A DNA stretch of 64,000 nt from Ctena decussata (lineage: Eukaryota > Mollusca > Bivalvia > Lucinida > Lucinidae). Shown here piece after piece: positions 23,190 through 33,719 of this stretch (the stretch's first letter is position 1; the number at the start of each line of letters is the position of its first letter). The stretch is from positions 24,015,899 to 24,079,898 of the forward strand of contig OZ022512.1 in NCBI GenBank assembly GCA_963989385.1, given 5' to 3'. The notes beneath the pieces are model-generated. The model was not told the DNA's origin. It saw nothing but the letters and a program-made list of their open reading frames with translations, and did not search any database. The position numbers were made by a program, and so were the translations under genes.

Positions 23190-23689
23190 CCCAATTCTAA
23201 CATTCTTGAATTATATATGATCAAATTGCATGGATATTGCGACATTTTCTAATGGACTCTTTTGAGGCGGTCGTCGACAGAGGTTAAATGGTTACGTCCG
23301 ACGCTATCAAGGCGCCAAATGTGCACGCCGAGCGCTAACAACTTGATTTATCGCAAATTTTCACACGGCGCCGCTTCCTATAGGCTCATTGGGGAAAAAT
23401 GTTAACGTCATGTTAGAATTAAGATTAACACTATATCGGCAGGCGTCGATTCTACCTATGCCTCCTGCTTACTGAACACAAACTCAACGCAGTACAAATT
23501 CTTTGACAAAGCAGCTTACCATAAAGCATATCGGTCAGGCCGTGCGTGTACCTTCAAAATAGCCTAACATTTGACAAGATAAATGTCACGATGCTGTTTA
23601 TATTGCGTAAAATTGGATTTGATGATTGGCATTTTCTAGCACTAACAGAGAAAAGTGGCAGGGAAATGTTACATTCTTCATAACATAAT

Positions 23690-23928
23690 TGAGCCGCGAC
23701 ATGAGAAAACCAACAATGTGGTTGTGCGCCCAGCGCAGACTCAGATCAGCCTGGACATCCGTCCAGCCTGATCAGAGTATTCGCTTTGCGCTTAAAGGAT
23801 AGCTAAGGGTCTAAGATACATTCATGCGGACAGCGAAGACTCTGATCAGACTGGGCGGATGCCCAGGCTGATTTGAGTCTGCGCTGGGCGCACAACCACT
23901 TTGTTGGTTTTCTCACGTCGTGGCTCAT
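23690..23928. mobile_element. Fold-back element family A, well-preserved copy
   Basis: TGAGCCGCGACATGAGAAAA pairs with TTTTCTCACGTCGTGGCTCA. AGACTCAGATCAGCCTGG pairs with CCAGGCTGATTTGAGTCT. The central stem lies around GATAGCTAAGGGTCTAAG. Confidence 0.9.
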
Positions 23929-24339
23929 ATATTGTAGAGCGATATATCAAACAAATATTTAAATTTGCAAAATTCATACAGCTCTGTTTACCATTTCAGC
24001 GAAGCAAAAGAATCTCAAAGTTTTACGTGCCTGTTGCTAGTTTATTTTGCATAACGACACATGCTTGAGTCAGTAAATCAAACCGCTGTACTGTAGAGCG
24101 AAGCAAATATATCAGGATAATAATAATTCGTTCTTATCTCCGTCTTTTGCGGCCGGTGACTAATAATCTAATTTCCGGAAATCAAGTTTCAGTATAAATG
24201 TATTTTCCTTTGTTTTCATGATGAAGGACCAATATTATATTATGTATACTGAACTTCGGTGGATTCATTCTATTCAGGATAGCTTGGTGACATAAGAAAA
24301 CCGCTGCTTACATATTTCTCCGCATGTGGTATCTAAAAT

Positions 24340-24553
24340 TGAGCCGAGACGCGACCGAGCCGGCAAAGTGGCATGTGCGCCCAGGGAGAACTCCTAGATC
24401 AGCTTGGGCATAGAGTCTTCGCTGTCCGCATGGAGGTAGAGTAGACCCTTAGCTTACATTAAAGCGCATAGCGAAGACTGACCAGACTGGGCGGATGCCC
24501 AGGCTGATTGGCTTGGCGCACATGCCACTTCTTTGGTTTTGTAAGGTCACTCA
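24340..24553. mobile_element. Fold-back element family A, shortened copy
   Basis: GAGCCGAGACGCGACCGAGC at the left and TTTTGTAAGGTCACTCA at the right mark the ends. The inner GCCCAGTCTGATCA module of the left arm is missing, giving 214 bp in place of ~240. Confidence 0.8.
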
Positions 24554-25032
24554 TTGATAAATTATTGCTGCATGCTGTTTTTATTTTTCCCCTATTGATG
24601 TTGTGGTTGTGTCAGTTTCGGAATATTTTATAGTTTACTTTGCATACTTTACTAGACATCTACTCTGATTTTACATATTTCATATTCGCTAAGACAGTTT
24701 TTAGCATTCCGCGGGGTTACTTAAAAATGAATTATCGGACCGCTCCAAACAGATATGCAAATTCAATCCTGATTAGGTGCACGGAAATGCATTGTGGAGT
24801 GTGAATGTATAGTAATGCATTTGGAAACAAATTCTCCAGTATATTCTTGGACTCCATTCTTTTGTGCACGTACATCAGGTATCTTCTATTAGTGGATTAC
24901 ATAATTGTTCTAAAATGGAATTTTTCGTAATCGACGCATTGACTTTGAAAAATGCTACGAATGAGACTATCATTTACGATAGAGCAAATAAATGGGTTTC
25001 ATTTGTATTTCACGATATAAGACTAATTTACT
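24554..25032. other. Stretch with no recognisable gene
   Basis: A 61-residue plus-strand ORF (24864-25049) runs into the left arm of the next inverted-repeat element and shows no known motif. No repeat was recognised. Confidence 0.4.
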
Positions 25033-25577
25033 CCTCGCCAAAAGTTTAGCATGTTTTTAAAGTAAAAGTACCAGGATAATTAGAAATCATAAAAACTAAG
25101 TTCTAAATTTCAGTCTGAAGATACATGCATTCTGCCATCAACATCGATGCTTAAGCACTGTAAAAACACCAAATATAAATCGGTGTGAGTAAGCACTGCA
25201 CAACGCAAGCACAGAAATAAATGCCCCCAAAAAAGACATTTTAAAAAGAAAATAATTTTTCGTTTTAATTTTTCTAAAAGCAGTGATTTCGTAATCGTCA
25301 AAACCATTTTGTGTTACAAACGATAAATTGGTGTGACAGAAAAGTCACTAGCGACGCATTACAACGATATATTTTTTTTCTTCTCAAAATGTGCATATTA
25401 GAATATATACGGCTGTGGTCGCTTTGGGCTGTTGTTTTTGATATTCAAATCGAACTTGCTAATTCTACGATATTTAACCATTGCTGTTCATGACAGAATA
25501 CAATAACTTCCACAGAAAGTTGGACTCGGGTTGTTACTATCTTTAATCTTTTACTTTATGCTAAACTTTTGGCGAGG
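25033..25577. mobile_element. 545 bp element with ~20 bp perfect inverted ends
   Basis: CCTCGCCAAAAGTTTAGCAT at 25033-25052 is the exact complement of 25558-25577. After a 6 bp gap the pairing resumes with AAAGTAAAAG on both arms. No transposase frame is seen in the interior and no target duplication is obvious. It is probably a non-autonomous DNA element. Confidence 0.7.
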
Positions 25578-25798
25578 GCTATATTATAAATGTTTGCTAT
25601 ACTCTGAAGTAAATGCGTTGTTTCAAGAATACTAGACAAGCAATGTACGACAATGGTTAACACTATCGACTATGATAAATTGATTTGTATTAGGTAGGCT
25701 AGGCAATGCTTAATAAATTTGAGTACCTCGATCTTTAAATTATACAGAAACACGTATCAACAGGCACAACGCAATTGACATTTCACTGAAGAGACTAT

Positions 25799-26040
25799 AT
25801 GAGCCGCGACACGAGAAAACCAACAATGTGGTTGTGCACCCAGCGCAGACTCAAATCAAACTGGGCATCCACCCAGTCTGATCAGAGTCTTCGCTAAGCG
25901 CTGAAAGGGTAGCTAAGGGTCTAAGCTACCGCCATGCGGACAGCGCAGACTCTGATCAGACTGGGCGAATGTCCAGGCTGATCTGAGTCTGCGCTGGGCG
26001 CATAACCACAATGTTGGTTTTCTCGTGTCGCGACTCATAT
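25799..26040. mobile_element. Fold-back element family A, best-preserved copy
   Basis: ATATGAGCCGCGACACGAGA is matched by TCTCGTGTCGCGACTCATAT. The arms pair through GCGCAGACTCAAATCA and TGATCTGAGTCTGCGC, and the centre GGTAGCTAAGGGTCTAAGCT folds on itself. Each arm also contains its own smaller palindrome, CTGGGCATCCACCCAG. This copy is the most useful reference for the family. Confidence 0.92.
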
Positions 26041-26349
26041 ATTAACAGACATTTCATAGGCAGTTGTACATGTATTTCCTTGTGTTTTTTTTGTGTGCTT
26101 TTTTGTTGTCTTTTTTCATTAATGTTTGACTGTACTTACATAGGCAGAAATAAAAAACACTATTTGCATTCAAACTTACTCCTCTTAATTCTAACGGGTA
26201 TTATATTCAACACGCAATTCTGTTATTATTTTCTGGCAAAATACGAGATTAACGTCATATTTATGCTTGAGTCTAGCAGTTATCAGACACTTAAGGAAAT
26301 AACTATCAGTGAGGCGATGACGTCCGGTTATATAAGCCGCTTTTAACAC

Positions 26350-26523
26350 TAGAGTCAAGTCGGGCAAATTCGGACATATCATTGCAAACAGTGAAAATCC
26401 AGATGGGACGGCTCATCATGAGCCGTGTTATTTTTGTTTTAATTCCAAACAACTTACATATCAAGGAAACAATGTCACTGTCCGTATGTACCTGCTGTTC
26501 GAATTTACCTGACTTAACCCTAT
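26350..26523. mobile_element. MITE family B, copy 1
   Basis: TAGAGTCAAGTCGGGCAAAT at the left faces GAATTTACCTGACTTAACCC at the right. The interior CAGTGAAAATCCAGATGGGA, TGATGAGCCGTG, TTTGTTTTAATTCCAAACAA and AACAATGTCACTGTCCG matches the complement of the 49.09-49.29 kb element in the same order. Confidence 0.85.
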
Positions 26524-27125
26524 CTTCCTGTAACCGTCTTCGCTACCCTTGATTCAAGTCATTGCTATTGTCATATAGTGAAAATGAAACATATTTATAA
26601 CCATGATTTCTTGCAAATTCGAATGACAAGATAATATCAGTTAACGTGGCACTGACTGTGTATATGGATCACTCCCGTCAAATTGAACAGCACAGGAAAT
26701 TTAAAATAGGCCAACATTGTAAGCTATGAAAAGAAACACTTTTTTTTAAAAAATGAAATAACTCGCTTTATTTTTGCATTGAACTTAGCATATGCGAACA
26801 AACAATATAAATAAATGGATGTAGTCTTTTTGTGGAACAAAATGACTTTATGATTGTAAAACATTTACATATATAGCGTACTTTTTTCGTTTTCTGAGTT
26901 GATTTGCGATTCCCGGTTTCCTGCATCGCTATTAAGTAAACAAAGGGACCTCTGTCACTTTCCTTTTTCTCCCTCTCCTCATATGGCCAACTTGTTCAGG
27001 AACAACTTTGCTCCCCTTGAACAAATCCTCTTTGTTAAAAGTACAACCATTTTTAATGCCTTTATTGTCCAAGAAAGCAAATCGGAAGTCGCAAAACCTG
27101 AACTCTTTGTAAAAATAGAGAGAGC
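26524..27125. other. Stretch with no recognisable gene or element
   Basis: AT-rich. The plus-strand ORF beginning at 26899 continues into the family A copy at 27126 and is therefore not a credible gene. Confidence 0.45.
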
Positions 27126-27372
27126 ATATGAACCTCAACACGACAAAAACAACAAAGTGGCATGTACGCCCAAGCGAAGACTCAGATCAGCTTGGGCGTC
27201 CGCCCAGTCTGATCAGAGTCTTCACTGTGCGCATGGAGGTAGCTTAGACACTCATCTAGCCTTTAAACACACAGTAAGGACTCTGATAAGACTGGGCGGA
27301 TGCTCAGGCTGATCTGAGACCACGCTGGGCGCACATTCCACTTTGTTGATTTTGTTATATTGCGGCTCATAT
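27126..27372. mobile_element. Fold-back element family A copy
   Basis: CATATGAACCTCAACACGAC and TTTTGTTATATTGCGGCTCA are the ends. AGACTCAGATCAGCTTGGGC pairs with GCTCAGGCTGATCTGAGACC. Confidence 0.87.
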
Positions 27373-27821
27373 AGAAACCAATACACCTGAAAGGGTATAC
27401 AGGAAAGGCCACAATTCCGACCCGAATTTGACAAGAAATGACTGAGGTAATGCGAAATCTACAGCGAGTCAGCACATTTGCCTAGATGGATTAGTCTCAC
27501 AAAGAGAAACTCACCTTTTAAGCTGCCTTGATAGGATCGGAAAAAATGGAGTTGGGTTGGGCAGGCAGCAGGGAATGGTGTTTAGGAGTGTAAATTGTTG
27601 CTTTGTGTGCGACCTTACTCTTATACTTATGCATCTCAAAATACCAAGCAACTAATTGGTCTGTGTAGGTTACTGCACACTCACCAGTTAGAATGCCAAT
27701 AAATGTTTCGAAAGGTTTATTCAACGATGTCACTAAAACAGTTTCCGTTCTGAAACAGTTGCATGACATTTTATATTAAGCGATAAATTTTGCGTTTGCA
27801 ATACAAATCTTGAAATCAGAG
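27373..27821. other. Stretch with no recognisable gene
   Basis: The minus-strand ORFs are short and lack motifs. No repeat of this window was found here. Confidence 0.4.
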
Positions 27822-28096
27822 ACTTTTTCGATCGCAAAATCACAGTTTGTTATGCAACTATGTTTTGGTTTGTTTAATTTTATGAATATTGTCTGAACAG
27901 TATGACCCTCTAGAGTAACTGACCCGATTATATCCTTATAGGGATCACATCCCTATAATTATCAAAACTTTTTCGATCGCGAAATCACAGTTTGTTCTGC
28001 AACTATGTTTTGGCTTGTTTAATTTTATGAATATTTTCTGAACAGTATGACCCTCTAGAGCAACTGACCTGATTATATCCTTATAGGGATCACATC
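27822..28096 (+). repeat. Tandem duplication with a 145 bp period
   Basis: ACTTTTTCGATCGCAAAATC at 27822 recurs at 27967 with few changes, and TATGACCCTCTAGAG at 27901 recurs at 28046. Both anchors give exactly 145 bp. The second copy is slightly shorter and stops after GGGATCACATC. It is non-coding. Confidence 0.9.
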
Positions 28097-28370
28097 ATGT
28101 TGCGTCAGTTCGGGAATTATACCCTGTTAAAGACGTTTGAAAGCATCAGCTGCATGAAAAACTGGGATATTGTGTTGAGAAAACAAAATCAAGAAAAATA
28201 GATAGGCGGGACTAACTCAGAGGACAGTTAATGTTTTGTTTTTTGTGTGTGTACGAGTTTTTTTCCCCTTTTTCCGTTTATGCAGGTATGCAACAGGTGT
28301 CGTGCTCCTTATTAACCTTACGTCAGGAAAAGTATTCTACGAATATGCCTTTTCCAATGGTGCTAAGTTT

Positions 28371-28612
28371 ATATGAGCCGCGTCATGACAAAACCAACAA
28401 TGTGGTTGTGCGCCCAGCGCAGACTCAGAACAGCCTGGGCATCCGCCCATTCTGATCAGAGTCTTCGCTGTCCGCATGGAGGTAGCTTAATCCCTTAGCT
28501 ACCCTTTAAGAACTTAAAGAAGAGTGTGGTCAAGCTTGGTGAATGCCCATGATGATCTGAGTCTGCACAGGGCGCATAACCACATTGTTGGTTTTGTCGT
28601 GTCGCGGCTCAA
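28371..28612. mobile_element. Fold-back element family A copy
   Basis: ATATGAGCCGCGTCATGACA and TTTTGTCGTGTCGCGGCTCA are the ends. The GCCTGGGCATCCGCCCATTC module is intact on the left and decayed on the right. Confidence 0.88.
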
Positions 28613-29290
28613 ATTAATTTTTAATCCTTTTTTTCAGGATTCTCATCAGGATCGACTGGAGATTTAGACCATAGCTGCTATTGTCTAGCACATACCGACA
28701 CAGATTTCACAGATCGTACGATTTAATTGTCTACAAATCTAATTTTCTCAACCAAACAAGTTCAGCGACTTTTCTTCCTGGAGATTCGATAGATTTGGCC
28801 TGATTCCTCGTTTTTCTCTGTTTAATACGTAAATAGCCTCAATCAATAGAAGCTCCTCTTGATAATAAGCAGTTAAAGAAGTGGTTATTTCATTTTGTTG
28901 TGATGAAAGGAAAGTGTTGATATCATTGTGTGGACTGCAAAATGGAAGATTCAGATAAACAATTTGGAAGAGAAAAATATAATGTTTTCTAAGAGCTATT
29001 ACATGTACCATTAAAAAAGGATATCAATCAGATTTATATCGTTGATGTTATTGAATTCATATTGTGGAGTTTTAACCAAAATATCTGATTTTGTTTTATA
29101 AAAACTAGTGAAACAGGGATCAGATATGGCGACAGTTTAGTCATGGATATAAAGAAATAATTTGCGAATAATTCATCGTTTCATTGAGAGAATGATTCTT
29201 CAACTTGAAACCTTGGTTTAAATCAAAGGCAGATAAAGGAACTACAAGTATTTCATGTAGTTCAATCAGTGTTTAAACAACGAAATCAAA
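28613..29290. other. Region upstream of the 116-aa ORF
   Basis: The stretch has no recognised repeat. A minus-strand 87-residue frame (28748-29011) is unremarkable. No clear TATA box or CpG-rich patch precedes the ORF at 29291, so its promoter or an upstream exon is not visible. Confidence 0.4.
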
Positions 29291-29641
29291 ATGGCAGAAA
29301 ATACTGGTTCTGATATTCGGTTTCACGAAGAGATTGAGTCTGGAGCATTATCAAAAGTTGAACAGTATCATAAACTGATGCATGACAATAAAAAGCTGAT
29401 TTATGAGCTCAAAATTGGTGTGATTTCCATAATTGGCAGTATTATCGTCATAGCATGCATTATCTACATATTGCTACAACTGAAACGAAACTCAAAACAA
29501 ATCTATGCCTTTGTTAGAAACAGACGGACCTCGGATGATAGAGGAAAGTTGTTACAGACTAGTGAGTCATCAGAAAATCTTTTGACTGCGAGGACACACA
29601 TCAAATTAGGGACTAAGTGTGAAAAAGAATTTTACGTTTAA
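29291..29641 (+). CDS. Small single-pass membrane protein, 116 aa, unrecognised
   Basis: The start AAAATGGCAG is a good animal initiation context. Residues 1-40 are hydrophilic and acidic (His, Glu, Lys-rich). Residues about 42-63 form one strongly hydrophobic Ile/Val/Leu segment. They are followed at once by a basic stretch (LKRNSK, then RNRR), which by the positive-inside rule suggests a cytoplasmic C-terminus. There is no cleavable signal peptide, so it would be a signal-anchor protein. The tail is Ser/Thr-rich with SSENLL, and ends in EFYV, compatible with a class II PDZ ligand (inference). I recognise no family. It is the most protein-like intact ORF in the window, but it could be a last exon or a chance frame. 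Confidence 0.45.
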   Translation: MAENTGSDIRFHEEIESGALSKVEQYHKLMHDNKKLIYELKIGVISIIGSIIVIACIIYILLQLKRNSKQIYAFVRNRRTSDDRGKLLQTSESSENLLTARTHIKLGTKCEKEFYV

Positions 29642-31099
29642 ATAAGTTGTATTGTCATTCCTTTCTGACCATGTTTGAATTATAGAGCACTTTTCCTTTA
29701 TTCAGATTTATACATTTTTATATTAACAATTCTACAGTTGTTTAGTATGAGTGTGTTTAAAGCAAATTTTCATTTAGATGAAGGAAAAAACTGCGCCATG
29801 GTTTCCAGATAAGAGAAAAACAATTGACATTGGTTGCGTTTTTAAATGAATTTCTATAACAGCATGATATTTACTTCGATCTTTAAATTCTAGTTCCTGG
29901 TGAAACATACTCTGCAACGTAAATGAGTATAGGAGAAGCAACTCTACCATATTGGAGTTTGCCTATCCCTATTAATTTAGAGATAACTCTGAAAAGTAAA
30001 TCGTTCGTTCCTTAAAGTGCATTAATCTGTTTGGAAGAGCGTTGTAATCCATGGAAGCAAACAGATAGTCAAAAACATGACTTCTTTTTAATAGAAGGCG
30101 GAAAAATACGCCTGTGTAGGATCCAACGATGTCGGTACAGCCAATGGCTACACAGGCTGAACCAACTCTTTGCTATACGTCATTAAGTTCATTTTCTAGT
30201 TCATTACCTCGTTCGGTGTTGAACAGAATCAAATCTACTTTCAACGGTTGAAATCAAGGAAACACAACTGTGGCAACTTAATGTAATATTTTTGCTCAAG
30301 ATATCTCTTCCCTTCATTGATTAAACGTACCATCAAGTTAAATTTGCTTGTCCAGAAACTAGTACAAACGCTTTTGGAAAATGTGGATTAATGTTATTTT
30401 TGTGAAAACTGAGTTGGGTTTCATAGAAATTTGGGTTACTTTTTTTCCCGGGACGATAGAAAAAAGGGAACAAAAGCAGTTTGAAAGCAGCCGGACTATC
30501 TGAGCAGGAGTAGTTTATCATATTCCACCTGCTAGTCGGAAACTTCACCTATCTAGTTCCAACGTACTCACTGGACAGCTTGTAAGCCAAACTACCATCA
30601 TAGGTATCTATTTTAGATACCCGAGGGATAGGCCACAGGGTCTTTAAAGTGTCACTTAATCTGTCATGAAAGCTACCTGAAAAGTGAATCAGAGTAATTC
30701 TTGGTTTACTTTGCATGAAAATTAAAATACGATCAGCATAAAATGATATGAAATCTATAACTGGTTTAAAATTAGTGACCCCATTTAAACGTATTTATGC
30801 CAGAAGGTACTACAGAAAGAATGGCCCCTTTATACTGCGGATGATGTAAGCAGATTTATTTGTATTGACTTTTTATGTATTTTAATGAGCTTCGTTTGGG
30901 CACGTTAAATGGCAGCTAATTTCTCTGGATTGCTTCCAAGTTCAGCTAATACGCGGCTGTATTTGCTACTTTATTCATATTCGAAACTACTATAATATCA
31001 TTTCTTCTTCTCAAATAGTGCTTTCAGCAAGCTTAACGTGTTTTATGGGAGTCTTCATTGCTCCAGAATTCCACTTCCGATTATCCTGTCGAGTCCTCG
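29642..31099. other. Stretch with no recognisable gene
   Basis: The 3' side of the 116-aa ORF has no canonical AATAAA within the first 150 bp. A small stem GCCTGTGTAGG/TACACAGGC lies near 30110-30160. Otherwise nothing was seen. Confidence 0.4.
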
Positions 31100-31760
31100 T
31101 TCATCTTTCGTCAGAGGTTTTATTCTGGATTTTCTAGCTGTATAGGCTTTTGTCTGTTGCTTGGTCCACCGGGGCTCAACTGGTGACCTTCTTTTGCTTC
31201 AGATTTCCAGTGGGGTCGTTTGGCAGGACAGGGATCTCCACCTGTCAGACGGCCCGTTGTATCTGTTGAGTCCTCGTCTTTGCTTCTTCATGGTGTTGAA
31301 ATTTGATTTATGTGTTTACCGTGATGATTCATTGACGAGTTAGAGGGTTATCATGCGAACCGAACAACCAACTAAATGTTTTGTACCACTTCAGAAACTG
31401 AGGGTGAGGTTGGGCCTGTAAAATCGATTTAAGCCCCCCCAGTAATTCATTACTGACCGTTCCAAGGCGGTAGTTCTGTTGTGGTTCTCTGTTGCCTGTT
31501 TTTGGTGTCAGAGTTTCTGTGATGTTTTACCTTATGTATGTTCTTATTATTTTTGGTTCGGTTTGGGTTGCTGAGTGGCCACCTTTTGGGAACAAGCTGC
31601 TCACTCGGTTGGCCATATGTTCTCTGTATCTTGATTATTTGTAATCTTAGTTGTTTCCAACTATGGTTTGAGGGCTGGATTTGGAATTTGATTGTTTCAG
31701 TTCCTGGTCTTTGCATACTTTTTACTTTTCCTGTATAGGCTAAACGCCTCCATGCAGACA
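31100..31760 (+). repeat. Dispersed repeat X, longest copy
   Basis: Ordered blocks GATTCATTGACGAGTTAGAG, AACTAAATGTTTTGTACCAC, CAGTAATTCATTACTGACCG, GTTGCTGAGTGGCCACC and GGTTTGAGGGCTGGATTTGG are shared with 1.9-2.3 kb, with 51.3-51.6 kb plus 50.3-50.4 kb (minus strand), and for the last block with 21.99 kb. No reverse transcriptase or integrase motif was seen. An A/G run (AAAAGGGGGGCCG) near 32025 might be a polypurine tract, which would fit a retroelement end, but this is speculative. Confidence 0.6.
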
Positions 31761-32340
31761 CAGATCAATATTTGGGGAACCATTTAATAACTTTACACTA
31801 GATCCCGTGCATCAAAATCCGGCTTAAGCCCGACACCCACCCAACCCCTGTCGGTCTTACCCTCGTCTCAAGTCATTACACTTGCTTTATTTGGCTGATC
31901 TTTATTATTGTTCTAGTTTATGTTGTCTGCTTCCCTTTTTGTCTGTGACAGTATATGTGTCTTTCTTGTGCAAGCTTCGTGACGACCTGCTTGGAAAAAT
32001 CTATTCATTTCGGTTTTAGATTTAAAAGGGGGGCCGTAATTTAGTCTAAGGTCTGACAAACAAACAACAACTGAAGAGGGAATATAATCAAATATATAGG
32101 CAACGAACAGCTACTATGCCTGCGGAAAGCAAAGTTTACTCAATCTAGGCATATCGGAGGTGGATAATATTTCCCCATCTTACTGCCGCAGCTCCGATTC
32201 CTTAGGATAAATAGCAAGATGATGTGAACAAGTAATATTTGACCAGGCTGTGTTGATTGGTGTTGTGTCTCCGCTGTTATTATATGTCTTAAGACGCGTT
32301 GTCATGTCTGGCTTGGTTTGAAACATTTCATTTTTCTTTT

Positions 32341-32572
32341 GGGCCCTTTGTTATAGATGGATGGATGACTTGCGATTTTACATACTTGTTTAACACTATT
32401 TCAGTCATATCAGGACAGTGGGACTATGATAATGAAAGGCTGTATGCAATGGAACCCCGTTTACTCTAAGAAAGATTCTCGCCTCAAACCAAACGGGACT
32501 CGAACTCAGTCCGCTAAATCAGTCGGCCAGCGCTCAACCAACAGAGCTACCGGGGTTCCTGGGCCCTTTGTT
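32341..32572 (-). mobile_element. SINE family S1 with intact 12 bp target-site duplication
   Basis: GGGCCCTTTGTT occurs at 32341-32352 and 32561-32572, directly flanking the insert at 32353-32560. On the minus strand the insert begins with a tRNA-like head (GGTAGCTCTGTTGGTTGAGC as A box; GAGTTCGAGTCCCG as B box). It continues with AGTAAACGGGGTTCCATTGC and GATATGACTGAAATAGTG, and ends in a short CATC-rich tail. The duplication shows true retroposition. The insertion interrupted a T/G-rich host stretch. Confidence 0.88.
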
Positions 32573-33667
32573 GTTGATTTGTATCTTTGGTCAGGCGCAG
32601 TGTTGTTAACTAGTGGTTTTCTTTTGCTGCAGCTTCTGATTTCACTGAGTCCTCTGCTTGGCTTTATCACAGGAAATAATGTTTTTTTCTTTTCTTTGTA
32701 TTTCGTTGTTTAACTCTGATGTCTTACTAATGAGGTAGAAGGCTCTACACAGACTGAGCAACTACTTGTTTTCGGAGCTGCATCAGGAGGGAATACAAAG
32801 CTGTACATATACAACCAGTTGGAGCCCCAGGTGGATTAAAAATTCGATAAATACTGATTTGTGATGAATACAAAATAACTGAACCAAATGCTGAAAATAA
32901 TAGATCTTCATACAACGTAGCAGGTGATTTTAACATGTTGTGGTTCACAATGTAGAATCCCCAAAATAGGTGACTTGTTGATGTTAAAAAGGGTTTATAA
33001 AGAAAAGATCAAAGGGAAATTGTCTATGTAGATAAATAAAATAGGAAAATAAATCGTAATTGACAACGTATTTCGATCTCTCTCAAGGTACCTTACTACT
33101 TTGTGAATAAAGTCCTAGCAATTAATTTTCCTGAATCCTTCACATATTATTAGGTTGAGCAAATACAAAAAAAAATAGAAAAAAGAAACGGTTAATGTCT
33201 ATTTTTTGTCAAACATATGACGAATACACAGGGGAGGGGAGTCTACTTTTCAATGTTGAAAAAAAATCCTTTACACGCCTGTCTTCGTCACCGTAATGTA
33301 GTGTTTAAACTGTAATTTTTATATAGGTATTCTTGCCTTTCCTATAGTTAATGAATGCAACCTGTATACTTGCACCTTTATCATGGTCGGTCGTTTTAGA
33401 ATCAGCCACTATTTTCATCTGTTCTACCTCTTAATTAGAGAACGAGTTGTTGGAATGCTCTTCGCAATGCATTGAAATACGTCAGACCTAATTACATTTT
33501 CAAAAACGATGTTATTGATGTCTTTCTTTTGCATTCTTGTGAAAAAAATAACAACTTGAGCTTTTTTAAAATTACTTTTGAGTCGCCGCGTCGCTTTTAC
33601 TCGTATTGTAAACTGTAAAGAACACCAAAACATAAGAAGTCTACTAACTTTCAGGGAGAAACGTTAA
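32573..33667. other. Stretch with no recognisable gene or element
   Basis: Short ORFs only; no motif or shared repeat was recognised. Confidence 0.45.
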
Positions 33668-33687
33668 TTATACCACCACTTTGAAAA

Positions 33688-33719
<32 letters not shown>

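Larger units (their letters stand above)
22321..23419. mobile_element. TIR element of about 1.1 kb with a nested SINE
   Basis: TTCTAACATGACGTTAAC at the left and GTTAACGTCATGTTAGAA at the right are exact complements. Weaker similarity continues for roughly 65 bp, including the block GTGTGAAAAT. No transposase frame is seen. The interior has a ~70 bp tandem repeat with a hairpin, then a tRNA-like SINE on the minus strand. It is inferred to be a non-autonomous DNA transposon. Confidence 0.72.

Noticed and set aside
26899..27312. 137-codon plus-strand ORF
   Set aside because: Its C-terminal third is the family A fold-back element and the rest shows no motif.
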